Notes: generated by a model not told the origin, from the sequence alone. Shown: positions 24,769-32,548, numbered from the stretch's first letter. The stretch: 57,170 nt of DNA from Bradyrhizobium cajani (GCF_009759665.1 NZ_WQNE01000041.1:1-57170); one strand, 5' to 3'. Program-made: numbers and translations.

Positions 24769-24940
24769 TGGCTGATCTATCCTGTGTCCGAAATGGTGCT
24801 GGTGTGCGAGCGCCGGGCTGTTTTACTTCGCTTTCGTTCCGGCAAGAAAGGCCTCAAGCCGAACCTATCGATCCCGATGCGGCCCCGAATGCGCCTGTCG
24901 CGGTCGCGCCGGCGCGGCCTGCAGATATTTTCTGCCCCGC

Positions 24941-24967
24941 TGTCGGATCGGCGAGAGATCGCTCGTC
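24941..24967 (+). promoter_or_regulatory. Predicted ECF42 promoter P3 (second DGPF cluster)
   Basis: TGTCGG (24941-24946), 17 bases, CGTC (24964-24967), then TT. It lies 59 bases before the ATG of the next DGPF gene, more than 4.5 kb from the sigma gene, which strengthens the regulon reading. Confidence 0.7.
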
Positions 24968-25026
24968 TTAGAGGGGAATGCGGGCCCGGCTGGTCTCGCC
25001 CGCGGGAACTCTCACGGAGCACGTCG

Positions 25027-25446
25027 ATGCGTTTCATGGTGATCGTCAAGGCAAACCAGGATACCGAGGCCGGCAAGATGCCGACCACGGAGATGCTGGC
25101 GGCCATGGGCAGGTTCAACGAGGAGATGGCCAAGGCCGGCGTGATCGAGGCCGGCGAGGGCCTGCATCCGACGGTGAAGGGCGCCCGGGTCGGGTATTCG
25201 GCGCCGTCGGAGGCGAGCGTCACCCGCGGTCCCTTCGATCTCTCGCCCGATCTGATATCCGGCTTCTGGCTGATCAAGACCGCCTCGCTCGACGAGGCGA
25301 TCGCCTGGATGAAGCGCGCGCCGTTCGATCCCGGCTCCGAGATCGAGATCCGCCAGGTGTTTTCGGCCGAGGATTTTGGCGAGGCCTTCACGCCCGAGTT
25401 GCGCGAGCAGGAAGAGCGCACGCGCGCGCATGCGGCGAAGCATTAG
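25027..25446 (+). CDS. DGPF/YciI-family protein (second copy)
   Basis: A 139-residue YciI-related protein starting RFMVIVKANQDTEAG, with a diverged hallmark TRGPFDLSPDLISGFWLI near residues 65-82 and a DEAIAWMKRAPF helix. The long N-terminal match to YCII/DGPF proteins is clear, but the Asp of DGPF is replaced by Arg. CGGAG nine bases upstream supports the ATG. It is the first gene after promoter P3. Function is unknown; ECF42-linked stress output is inferred. Confidence 0.88.
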   Translation: MRFMVIVKANQDTEAGKMPTTEMLAAMGRFNEEMAKAGVIEAGEGLHPTVKGARVGYSAPSEASVTRGPFDLSPDLISGFWLIKTASLDEAIAWMKRAPFDPGSEIEIRQVFSAEDFGEAFTPELREQEERTRAHAAKH

Positions 25447-25457
25447 CCTCTCCACCC

Positions 25458-25562
25458 GTCATTCCGGGGCGATGCGCAGCATCGAGCCCGGAATCCATCG
25501 GGCCGCGGAGATCGTCGATCAATGGATTCCGGACCTGCGCCTTCCGGCGCATCCCGGAATGG
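25458..25562. repeat. Palindromic REP-like element (GTCATTCCGG family)
   Basis: GTCATTCCGGGGCGATGCGC at the left is mirrored by GCGCATCCCGGAATGG at the right, with inner TCCATCGGG-type arms. It separates two DGPF genes and may modulate their relative expression. Confidence 0.72.
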
Positions 25563-25584
25563 CTGAGCGTAACGAGGACCCCCC

Positions 25585-25989
25585 ATGCGATTCATGATGC
25601 TGATGATCCCGCTCGGTTACGAGAGCGCGCCGCCGGACGTGCAGCTCGATCCTGAGCGCGTTGCCGCGATGATGCGCTACAACGAGGCCCTGAAGGATGC
25701 CGGCGTGCTGATCACGCTCGACGGCCTGCACCCGCCCTCGATGGGGGCGCGCGTCTCCTTTGCGACCGGCGAGCCGCTCGTGACCGACGGTCCCTTCGCG
25801 GAGGCGAAGGAAGTGCTGGGCGGCTACTGGATGATCGAGGTCGCCTCGCGGGAGGAGGCGATCGCCTGGGCGAAGAAGTGTCCGGCCTCGCCCAATGAAA
25901 TCATCGAGATCCGCCAGGTGCAGGAGATGAGTGACTTTCCGCCTGACGTGCAGGAGGCCGCAGCCGGCTTCGACGAGCTGAAGAAATAG
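25585..25989 (+). CDS. DGPF/YciI-family protein (third copy)
   Basis: A 134-residue protein starting RFMMLMIPLGYESAPPD, with the intact hallmark VTDGPFAEAKEVLGGYWMIEV near residues 69-89. The helix EAIAWAKKCP matches the second copy. It lies 138 bases after that gene with a REP-like palindrome between; no TGTCGG promoter of its own is seen, so read-through from P3 is likely. Function is unknown. Confidence 0.9.
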   Translation: MRFMMLMIPLGYESAPPDVQLDPERVAAMMRYNEALKDAGVLITLDGLHPPSMGARVSFATGEPLVTDGPFAEAKEVLGGYWMIEVASREEAIAWAKKCPASPNEIIEIRQVQEMSDFPPDVQEAAAGFDELKK

Positions 25990-26043
25990 CCACAGCGGTC
26001 GCGATGAATCGCGGCCGTCAATCGATCAACAAGGAGAGAACCG

Positions 26044-26409
26044 ATGAGCACCGAACACACATTCCTCGCCGTCTATCTCGGCAGCATGAACGGCTCGAAA
26101 ATGGCGGCCTGGCGCGCGCTGCCCGAGGCCGAACGGAAGGCAAAGGAGCGGGAGGGCATGGCCGCCTGGCAGGGCTGGGTCGAGAAGCACAAGGCCGTCA
26201 TCGTCGAGATGGGTGGCCCGCTCGGCAAGACCCGCAGGATCGACGCGACCGGCATCAGCGAGGTCAGCAATGCGCTGACCGGCTTCACGGTGGTGCGGGC
26301 CGCCTCGCAGGAGGAAGCTGCCAGGCTGTTCGAGAACCATCCGCATTTTGCGATCTTCCCGGGCGAGGCGGTGGAAGTCATGCCCGTGCTGCCCCTTCCG
26401 CAGATGTAG
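26044..26409 (+). CDS. YciI-like ferredoxin-fold protein
   Basis: A 121-residue protein with N-terminal FLAVYLGSMNGSKMAAW, central VIVEMGGPLGKT and C-terminal FTVVRAASQEEAARLFENHPHFAIFPGEAVEVMPVL. This is a YciI-type dimeric alpha-beta arrangement without the DGPF signature. GGAGAG precedes the ATG. It lies 54 bases after the third DGPF gene and probably belongs to the same transcript. A catalytic role is not established. Confidence 0.75.
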   Translation: MSTEHTFLAVYLGSMNGSKMAAWRALPEAERKAKEREGMAAWQGWVEKHKAVIVEMGGPLGKTRRIDATGISEVSNALTGFTVVRAASQEEAARLFENHPHFAIFPGEAVEVMPVLPLPQM

Positions 26410-26520
26410 CCTCGGGCGAACACGTTTCCGGGCTCGATGCCGACGTATCGGCCCGGCATGCCCCGTGGAAGTACGGGGTTAATGACGCCTCATCGCCGCT
26501 AGTGACCTTCACGCCCGGCT

Positions 26521-26541
26521 CATGTAAAAGCCGTTCACATG
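26521..26541. promoter_or_regulatory. Candidate operator overlapping tetR start
   Basis: CATGT and ACATG bracket AAAAGCCGTTC to form an imperfect 21-bp dyad that includes the ATG of the tetR gene. Its ATGTAAA half is shared with the palindrome at 27347-27365. Confidence 0.4.
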
Positions 26542-27279
26542 AGCTGGCGCAAGGAGCAGCGCCGCGCCGAGCGCGGCTATCACCACGGCAATCTGAAGGA
26601 GGCCCTGTTGCAGGCCGCTCTCGGCCTGATCGCCGAGAAGGGCGCGGCGGGCTTCACCTTTGCCGACGCCGCGCGCATGGCCGGCGTCAGCGCCGCCGCG
26701 CCTTACCGGCATTTCCGCGACCGTGACGAGCTGCTGTCCTCGATCGCCCAGCGCGGCTTCGAGCAGTTCGAATCACGCTTGACCGCGGCCTGGGACGACG
26801 GACGGCCCGACACCGTCACCGCGTTCGAGCGCGTCGGCAAAGCCTATCTCGCCTTCGCCCGCGAGGAGCCGGCGTTCTACAACGCGATGTTCGAATCGGG
26901 CGTGCCGGTCGATTCAAATCCGGCGCTGCAGGCCGCCAGTGAACGCGCCTTCAACATCATTCGCGCCGCGGCAGAACGGCTTGCCGCGCTCGCGCCGCCC
27001 GGTACGCCGCGCCCGCCGGCGATGATGATGGCGCTGCACATCTGGTCGATGGCGCACGGCGTGGCCTCGCTGTTCTCGCGCGGCGACGCCGCGCGGCGCA
27101 AACTGCCGATGTCGCCGGACGAGCTGCTCGAAGCCGAGGTGCTGATCTATCTGCGCGGTCTCGGCTTCCCCACCGACCGTCGCTCTCAGGCGAGGAGCGC
27201 CGAGCCGCCCCCGGTGCCGCCGGAGGCATCCTCCGGTTCTGGCGTGCCGCCCGGCGGTCCCTGGGGCAAACCGAAATAA
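26539..27279 (+). CDS. TetR-family regulator with WHG-type C-terminal domain
   Basis: A 246-residue regulator. The N-terminus ERGYHHGNLKEALLQAAL and FTFADAARMAGVSAAAPYRHFRDRDELL (about residues 13-70) are characteristic of the WHG-domain TetR subgroup. The C-terminal domain includes LHIWSMAHGVASLF. A Pro/Gly-rich disordered tail of about 30 residues is unusual. It follows the DGPF cluster, but a 129-base gap and its own dyad suggest separate transcription. The DUF2852 gene 121 bases downstream carries a similar palindrome and may be its target. Confidence 0.9.
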   Translation: MSWRKEQRRAERGYHHGNLKEALLQAALGLIAEKGAAGFTFADAARMAGVSAAAPYRHFRDRDELLSSIAQRGFEQFESRLTAAWDDGRPDTVTAFERVGKAYLAFAREEPAFYNAMFESGVPVDSNPALQAASERAFNIIRAAAERLAALAPPGTPRPPAMMMALHIWSMAHGVASLFSRGDAARRKLPMSPDELLEAEVLIYLRGLGFPTDRRSQARSAEPPPVPPEASSGSGVPPGGPWGKPK

Positions 27280-27319
27280 AATTGCGCAAATAATTCGCCC
27301 GGCCTGTCGGGTGGCCAGC

Positions 27320-27365
27320 TTGACAAAATCGCGGGATGGGCTACCTATGTAAATGTTATTTACAT
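27320..27365 (+). promoter_or_regulatory. Promoter/operator of the DUF2852 gene
   Basis: A consensus TTGACA (27320-27325) is followed by a 19-bp perfect palindrome ATGTAAAT-GTT-ATTTACAT (27347-27365) over the expected -10 region, which is where a repressor would block polymerase. The -10 hexamer itself is not clear. Confidence 0.5.
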
Positions 27366-27400
27366 TCACAACGGCGCTGGTGCCGTGATGGAGATGGGAA

Positions 27401-27895
27401 ATGGCCTACACCGCTGATGTCAATCGATGGCGCGGCCCTTCGGACCAATACCAACAGTACGAGCGCCCCCGCATGCTGGACACACCCTGGCATCCCGGCT
27501 GGATCGCCGTGACCATCCTCGGCTTCATCATCTGGTGGCCGATCGGACTTGCCCTTCTCTTTTTCACACTCGGGAGCAGAAGAATGTCGTGCTGGAGCCA
27601 CCAGGATCGCTGGCAGAACAAGATGGAGCGGATGCAGTACAAGATGGATCGCATGCGCGACCGCGTGGAGCGCCGTGGTTTCGGCTTTGGCTTCGGCCCG
27701 CCGTCCTCGGGCAACCGCGCCTTCGACGAATACCGCGCCGAGACGCTGCAGCGGCTCGAGGAAGAGCAGCGCGAGTTCAAGGATTTCCTGACGCGGCTCC
27801 GTCACGCCAAGGACAAGGAAGAGTTCGACCAGTTCATGGCGCAGCACAAGACGCGTCCGACCCCGCCGCCGACCGACCAGCAGCAGCAGGGTTGA
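27401..27895 (+). CDS. DUF2852 family membrane protein
   Basis: A 164-residue protein with one membrane segment (WIAVTILGFIIWWPIGLALLFFTL, about residues 33-56), then a charged coiled coil (NKMERMQYKMDRMRDRVERRG), a Gly/Phe-rich hinge and a second helical stretch (FDEYRAETLQRLEEEQREFKDFLTRLR). This matches DUF2852, a family of alphaproteobacterial envelope proteins of unknown role. A Gln-rich tail ends the protein. GATGGGAA is a weak ribosome site. A palindrome in its promoter suggests repression. Confidence 0.85.
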   Translation: MAYTADVNRWRGPSDQYQQYERPRMLDTPWHPGWIAVTILGFIIWWPIGLALLFFTLGSRRMSCWSHQDRWQNKMERMQYKMDRMRDRVERRGFGFGFGPPSSGNRAFDEYRAETLQRLEEEQREFKDFLTRLRHAKDKEEFDQFMAQHKTRPTPPPTDQQQQG

Positions 27896-27949
27896 TCGAA
27901 CCTCTCAAAGCCTTCAGGCGCATGCCCCCAAAGTCCTGATGGCCCCGAG

Positions 27950-27990
27950 CCGCCCGCCTGCGCAACCCGCAGGCGGGCGGTTTGGTTTTT
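27950..27990 (+). terminator. Rho-independent terminator after DUF2852 gene
   Basis: CCGCCCGCCTGCG pairs perfectly with CGCAGGCGGGCGG around a five-base loop, followed by TTTGGTTTTT. Confidence 0.9.
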
Positions 27991-28097
27991 GGGGGCATCA
28001 GGAGCGCGGGAGCCGGCGCATGCCGGCGCGACGACTGGCGCCCTGATGCGGACGTCCTATATTCGCCGCTACGCAAGAGGGCTGACCGGAGGCGACG

Positions 28098-28865
28098 ATG
28101 ACGGAAGCTGCGATCGTGGCGAGCGACAGCCTCTGGCGGGAGATCCGCAGCGAGGCCGAACGCGCGGCGGCAGCCGATCCCGTCTTCGGCAAGGTCCTTG
28201 CCGGCACGATCCTCGTCCATGACGATTTCGCCGCTGCCCTGGCCGATCTGACCGGGCGCCGCCTTGGCGGCAGCAGTGCCGACCGCGCGCGTTTCGCGGC
28301 GTTTTCCCGCAACGCCTTTGGTCGCGCGCCGGAGCTGGTCGAGGCAGCCGGTCACGACTTGCGCGCGATCGCGCTCCGCGATCCCGCCATCGCCGCGCTG
28401 TTGCCGCCGCTCCTGCATTTCAAGGGCTATGTCGCGCTGCAAGCCTGGCGCGTCTCGAACTGGCACTGGCGCCATGGCCACGTCGATGCTGCGCTGCTGT
28501 TTCAGAACGAAGCGTCGAACGTCCTCCAGGTCAGCATTCATCCCGCCGCCAGCATCGGATCGTCCGTCTATCTCGACCACGCCACGGGCATCGTGATCGG
28601 TGCGAATGTCGTCATCGGCGACGAGGTCACCATCCTCCAGAACGTCAGCATCGGGCGCCATGGCGAGCTGCCGACGCGTTCGCCGCGCATCGGCCGCGGC
28701 GTCTACATCGGCGGCGGCGCGACCATCCTCGGCGATATCAGCATCGGCGATTTCGCCAAGATTGGTGCGGGCTCGGTCGTGACCGGCGACGTGCCGGACG
28801 GCTGCACCGCAGTCGGCAATCCTGCACGGCTGACCAACTGCCCGGAACCCGCTTCCGCGGCTTGA
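28098..28865 (+). CDS. cysE: Serine O-acetyltransferase
   Basis: A 255-residue enzyme of the first step of cysteine synthesis, transferring acetyl from acetyl-CoA to serine. The helical N-terminal SATase domain contains LLHFKGYVALQAWRVSNWHW. The left-handed beta-helix follows with hexapeptide repeats (IHPAASIGSSVYLDHATGIVIGANVVIG; the His residues are catalytic), GEVTILQNVS-like turns and the acetyl-CoA segment AKIGAGSVVTGDVPDG, then VGNPAR. The C-terminal tail is short, and the terminal Ile often used for CysK binding is not seen. GGAGGCG precedes the ATG. It converges closely with the DUF2231 gene. Confidence 0.93.
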   Translation: MTEAAIVASDSLWREIRSEAERAAAADPVFGKVLAGTILVHDDFAAALADLTGRRLGGSSADRARFAAFSRNAFGRAPELVEAAGHDLRAIALRDPAIAALLPPLLHFKGYVALQAWRVSNWHWRHGHVDAALLFQNEASNVLQVSIHPAASIGSSVYLDHATGIVIGANVVIGDEVTILQNVSIGRHGELPTRSPRIGRGVYIGGGATILGDISIGDFAKIGAGSVVTGDVPDGCTAVGNPARLTNCPEPASAA

Positions 28866-28880
28866 ACCGCCATCACCTCG

Positions 28881-29399
28881 TCAGGCGGCGTGGCGGTGGC
28901 TCTCGCCGCCATGATGCGGGCTCACAGGCTCCGAGCTGGTCTGGCCCGGCGCGTCCAGCACCGCGACATGATGGCGATAGACCATCTCCCAGCCCTTCCA
29001 TCCCGTGAACAGGAGGATGCCGACCACGACGAGCGACAGCACCACGCCCCACGGCTTGATCGCAGCTTCAGTGCCTTGCGCGTAGCGGAGATAGAGGTTG
29101 ATCAGGGCCAGCACGACCGCGGTGAGATTGCCGATCATGTGATACCAGGCATCGTTGAGGCTGCGGATGCGGGGCTCGTTGAGGAAGTCCGTGAAGCCGG
29201 CCGCGGCGGCAACGAGCGCCATCACGATGCCGGCGCCGATCAGCCAGATCGCGGCCCTGGCCCAGAAACCGTCGCCGGTTCCGATGAAGGCCAGATCGGC
29301 GATGGGTGCGCCGACCAGGAATGCCACGGGGAACGGAATGATCATGGGGTGGAGCGGATGGTCGCCGATCGCGGCGGTCGTCTTGGGGTTGATGCTCAT
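28881..29399 (-). CDS. DUF2231 membrane protein
   Basis: A 172-residue protein starting SINPKTTAAIGDHPLHPMIIPFPVAFLVGAP, the hallmark of DUF2231 (HPLHP near residues 14-18). Four membrane helices lie at about 20-40, 55-75, 95-115 and 125-145, with a His-rich C-terminus (HHGGESHRHAA). The conserved His residues suggest metal or haem contact, but the function is unknown. The ATG at 29399 fits the family start; the longer open frame upstream is the antisense of an SDR remnant. Confidence 0.85.
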   Translation of the reverse strand: MSINPKTTAAIGDHPLHPMIIPFPVAFLVGAPIADLAFIGTGDGFWARAAIWLIGAGIVMALVAAAAGFTDFLNEPRIRSLNDAWYHMIGNLTAVVLALINLYLRYAQGTEAAIKPWGVVLSLVVVGILLFTGWKGWEMVYRHHVAVLDAPGQTSSEPVSPHHGGESHRHAA

Positions 29400-29507
29400 G
29401 GCAAAACCTCGCCAAAGGTGATTTTCGGGACAATTTTCTGGTGGAGGGGTGGTTCCTGCAGGCACGGGAACCGCCGATTGCGGGCGATAAGATCTTTTCG
29501 CGCTTTT

Positions 29508-29642
29508 CCGATTCTGCCCAGCCGCGAGGACAGCCTGATCGACATCGAAGGCATCGCCGATGCCTTCGCCTTCCTCTATCGCCAGCCCGAACGCGCCTGG
29601 TCGTTCGAGCTCGACGTGCGGACCTCGAAGGAGAAGTGGTAG
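29508..29642 (+). pseudogene. 3' remnant of an SDR-type oxidoreductase gene
   Basis: About 44 codons ending in TAG translate as a typical SDR C-terminus (IEGIADAFAFLYRQPERAWSFELDVRTSKEKW): a helix for the preceding subunit, then AW and E-D-R near the end. No start, Rossmann motif or YxxxK region is found upstream, so only the tail remains. The last 21 bases recur at 31770-31790. Confidence 0.6.
29622..29642 (+). repeat. 21-bp direct repeat, left copy
   Basis: The end of the SDR remnant including its TAG. An identical 21-mer is at 31770-31790; the pair brackets the gamma-glutamyltransferase gene. Confidence 0.85.
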
Positions 29643-29652
29643 CGTCGTGGCG

Positions 29653-29688
29653 GTAGGGTGGGTTGGCCGAAAGCGCAACCCACCCTAC
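29653..29688. repeat. Short GTAGGGTGGGTT palindrome
   Basis: GTAGGGTGGGTTG and CAACCCACCCTAC arms around ten bases. It lies just past the gamma-glutamyltransferase stop and may terminate that transcript. Confidence 0.75.
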
Positions 29689-29696
29689 GCGTTCTC

Positions 29697-31433
29697 TCAA
29701 TACCCGGCCGCCAACCCGCTGTTGCGGCGCGGATCGTTCGCACCGTAGTAACGATTGTTGCCGACTTGCTTGCCGTCGAGCGACGGCGCGCCAACGATGA
29801 TGACTGCCAGATGGTTGGCCGGCTGCGGCGGGCCGAATTTGTGGCCCATGCTCTCCAGAATCTTCTGCGTGTCGGGCGACAGCGCATAATTCTCGGCGTT
29901 GGTGATATCGGGAAGCCACTGCTGGTGGATGCGCGGCATGTCGACGGCTTCCTGCGCATTCATGCCGTAGTCGATGGCGTTGATCATGGTCTGCAGCACG
30001 GCCGTGATGATGCGGCTGCCGCCGGGCGTGCCCACCACCATCACCGGCTTGCCGTCCTTGCTGACGATGGTGGGGCTCATCGAGGACAGCGGCCGCTTGC
30101 CGGGCGCGATGGCGTTGGCCTCGCCCTGCACCAGGCCATACAGGTTCGGAACGCCGACCTTGGCGGTGAAGTCATCCATTTCATCGTTGAGCAGCACGCC
30201 GGTCTTCGCAGCCGTCACCTTGGCGCCGAACCAGTCGTTCAGCGTGTAGGTGACAGACACGGCGTTGCCGTCCTTGTCCGCGATTGAATAGTGCGTGGTG
30301 TTGCTGCCCTCGTGCGGCGCGACGCCCGGCTTGATGTCCTTGGAGACGCCGGCCTTGTTCGGGTCGATCACGGCGCGGATCTTGGCCGCGTAAGCCCTGT
30401 CAAGCAGGCGGTCGAGCGGATTCTTCACGAAGTCGGGATCGCCGAGATAGCTGTTGCGGTCCACGTAAGCGTGCCGCATCGCTTCGATCTGCACGTGCAT
30501 GGCCTGCGCGGAATGATAGCCCAGCTCCTTGAGCGGATAGCCTTCCAGGATATTCAGGATTTCGCAGATGATGACGCCGCCCGAGCTCGGCGGCGGCGCG
30601 GAAACCACGTGATAGCCGCGATAGTCGCATTCGACCGGTGCGAGTTCGCGCGTCTTGTAGCCGTCGAGGTCGTCCTGCGTCAGCAGGCCTTTGCCGGCCT
30701 GGCTGGATGCCACGATGGCGCTGCCGACCCAGCCCTTGTAGAAGCCGTCGGTGCCCTTGGTGCTGATCTCGCGCAGGGTTTTCGCCAGCTCGGATTGCAC
30801 CAGCCTGTCGCCAACAGCGAATGGCTGGCCGTTGTTGAGAAAGATGGCACTGGATGCCGGATCGTCCTTGAAATCGTTGGTTGCCGTGCGCAGCAGGTCG
30901 ATGTCGCCCTGGTCGAGCACAAATCCCTGTTCGGCGAGCTGGATCGCGGGAGCGAGCAGGTCGGCGCGCTTCATGGTGCCGTATTTTTCGCGCGCATATT
31001 CCATGCCCGAGACGGACCCCGGCACGCCCACGGCCAGATGGCCCTTGGTCGAGAGGCCCTTGATGACGTTGCCGTCCTTGTCGAGATACATATTGGCTGT
31101 CGCCCCCTTGGGAGCCGTCTCGCGGAAATCGAGGAAGGTCTTGCGGCCGTCGGCGAGCTGAATCGTCATGAAGCCGCCACCGCCGAGATTGCCGGCCGCC
31201 GGATAGACGACGGCAAGGGCATAACCGACAGCCACAGCAGCATCGACGGCATTGCCGCCGCGCTTGAGCACCTCAACGCCCACCTGTGTCGCCAGATGTT
31301 GCGCGGACACCACCATGCCGTTTTCCGCGGCGACCGGCGCAACCGATGCGGCGCGCGTGGGGCTGGATGCGACGAGGCAGATCGATACGGCCGCGGCGAT
31401 CATCCACCGCACGTTTGTTTGTTGTTTCGGCAT
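29697..31433 (-). CDS. ggt: Gamma-glutamyltransferase (periplasmic glutathione hydrolase)
   Basis: A 578-residue proenzyme. The signal peptide covers about residues 1-28 (MIAAAVSICLVASSPTRA). The large subunit has MVVSAQHLATQVGVEVLKRGGNAVDAAVAVGYAL and NLGGGGFM. The autocleavage site lies in SNTTHYSIADKDGNAVSVTYTLN, with Thr as the new N-terminal nucleophile. Later SSMSPTIV and GTPGGSRI bind the gamma-glutamyl group. It hydrolyses or transfers the gamma-glutamyl group of glutathione in the periplasm. The ATG at 31433 follows GAGGAACTCCCC. The gene is bracketed by a 21-bp direct repeat and lies apart from other glutathione genes. Confidence 0.95.
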   Translation of the reverse strand: MPKQQTNVRWMIAAAVSICLVASSPTRAASVAPVAAENGMVVSAQHLATQVGVEVLKRGGNAVDAAVAVGYALAVVYPAAGNLGGGGFMTIQLADGRKTFLDFRETAPKGATANMYLDKDGNVIKGLSTKGHLAVGVPGSVSGMEYAREKYGTMKRADLLAPAIQLAEQGFVLDQGDIDLLRTATNDFKDDPASSAIFLNNGQPFAVGDRLVQSELAKTLREISTKGTDGFYKGWVGSAIVASSQAGKGLLTQDDLDGYKTRELAPVECDYRGYHVVSAPPPSSGGVIICEILNILEGYPLKELGYHSAQAMHVQIEAMRHAYVDRNSYLGDPDFVKNPLDRLLDRAYAAKIRAVIDPNKAGVSKDIKPGVAPHEGSNTTHYSIADKDGNAVSVTYTLNDWFGAKVTAAKTGVLLNDEMDDFTAKVGVPNLYGLVQGEANAIAPGKRPLSSMSPTIVSKDGKPVMVVGTPGGSRIITAVLQTMINAIDYGMNAQEAVDMPRIHQQWLPDITNAENYALSPDTQKILESMGHKFGPPQPANHLAVIIVGAPSLDGKQVGNNRYYGANDPRRNSGLAAGY

Positions 31434-31650
31434 GGGGAGTTCCTCAGGTTGGCCGGTGATGTCGGCACGTTGTTGTCCGCGAGCGGACCCTATCAGCTCG
31501 CGCCCGCCGAGGGAGCGTGGGAACGGGGTCGGGCTGTGGAGCACACTGCGTTCCCTCTCCCCGCAAGGGCAGGGAACCCCGTCTCGCTCCGGGGGCAGGC
31601 AGCTCGCCCAGGTCCGCCGCCGTGGCAAAACGGCCATCCCCCTGCGCTGC

Positions 31651-31740
31651 CTACCTTTCCCGCAGCCAAATTCGCCGCTGGTAACCCCGCATTAGCTATC
31701 ACCGGGCTCTGGTATGAGCGGACAGTCGCGCCCAGAGCCC
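31651..31740 (+). repeat. Duplicated tolQ-upstream segment, copy A
   Basis: About 90 bp similar base for base (with scattered substitutions and a one-base indel) to 32669-32759. Both run from CTACCTTT through CCAAATTCG, GGTAACCCCGC and CTCTGGTA or GTCTGGTA to GTCGCGCCC. Confidence 0.8.
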
Positions 31741-31769
31741 GTGGTCAAGGAAGGCCAAGTCCACAGGGA

Positions 31770-31790
31770 ACCTCGAAGGAGAAGTGGTAG
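31770..31790 (+). repeat. 21-bp direct repeat, right copy
   Basis: Identical to 29622-29642, the end of the SDR remnant. Only these 21 bases of the gene are present here. Confidence 0.85.
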
Positions 31791-31806
31791 ATCGCGGTCC
31801 GACGGA

Positions 31807-32094
31807 TCAGGCGGCAGCCTTGTTCTTGATGGCGCCAATGATCGCGGTGAGTATCGCCCCGCCGGCGCTGCCGGCGACAACCTGTGACACGACGCCGCCA
31901 ACGCTGAGATTTCCCGATTGCGCTGCGGCCATGACGGACGGAAGCAACAACGTCACGACCTGGCCGAGCACGCCACCGCCGACCAGACCGGAAATGACGT
32001 TTCCAGCCATTCCGAGATCAAATGTCGGCGAAGACTTGCCCGCGCCAATTCCGCCAAGCGCGCCTGAGACGAGGTTGATCAGAATCTGTTCCAT
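31807..32094 (-). CDS. Small Gly/Ala-rich hypothetical protein
   Basis: A 95-residue protein, hydrophobic and glycine-rich throughout (LVSGALGGIGAGKSS, VISGLVGGGVLGQVVTLLLP, VVAGSAGGAILTAIIGAI) with a short Lys/Ala tail. The pattern of alternating small residues suggests a membrane-inserting or self-assembling protein, but no family is assigned. GGGAGA seven bases before the ATG at 32094 supports this start over one 14 codons upstream. Confidence 0.6.
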   Translation of the reverse strand: MEQILINLVSGALGGIGAGKSSPTFDLGMAGNVISGLVGGGVLGQVVTLLLPSVMAAAQSGNLSVGGVVSQVVAGSAGGAILTAIIGAIKNKAAA

Positions 32095-32413
32095 GAGGAT
32101 CTCCCGTATGACGGGCAGCTCATCAGCCACTACCATCAGTTGACGAGCGGCCCATCCGGCACTCTCAGGCGGTTTGCAGACAAAAACAATAGAGCTGTGT
32201 GGCCGCTCGCGAGGTGAAGTTCCGTCGCGGATGGCACAAACCGCATAACGACGCTTCCGACTCCGCCTTTACCGAATTTCGGATTCTGCGTGAGTGACGC
32301 GCCCCGCTCGGACGAAATGCGCCGCGAGAACGCCAACCGAAAAAGTGTGCCGTGCAGGGGGCCCCTGACCCTTCCCTGCAAGGGTAGGGCTATCGCTGCC
32401 AATTTCTTTGTGG

Positions 32414-32457
32414 CCATCCTTCGAGACGCCCGCCGTTGGCGGGCCCTCAGGATGAGG
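32414..32457. repeat. REP-like palindrome (CATCCTTCGAGACG family), first
   Basis: CCATCCTTCGAGACG...CCTCAGGATGAGG with a GCCCGCC/GGCGGGC stem. It is the inverse of the element at 32503-32548, so the two could pair over about 45 bases. Confidence 0.75.
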
Positions 32458-32502
32458 ACCGAGTGCGTGGCAGCAGTTTCGACGAGCGCCGATGCCGCTT
32501 AG

Positions 32503-32548
32503 CCTCATCCTGAGGAGACCGCGAAGCGGTCGTCTCGAAGGACGAGGC
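32503..32548. repeat. REP-like palindrome (CATCCTTCGAGACG family), second
   Basis: CCTCATCCTGAGGAGACCGC...GCGGTCGTCTCGAAGGACGAGG, in opposite orientation to the element 45 bases upstream. Confidence 0.75.

Larger units (their letters stand above)
31434..31806. other. Intergenic region with duplicated segment A
   Basis: No gene is seen. It contains the ggt promoter side, a GC-rich palindromic stretch near 31550-31580, a 90-bp segment (31651-31740) resembling the tolQ upstream region, and the right copy of the 21-bp repeat. Confidence 0.6.

Noticed and set aside
32414..32548. Paired repeats that could suggest a CRISPR array
   Set aside because: Only two units in opposite orientation with internal palindromes and no cas genes; these are REP-like elements.
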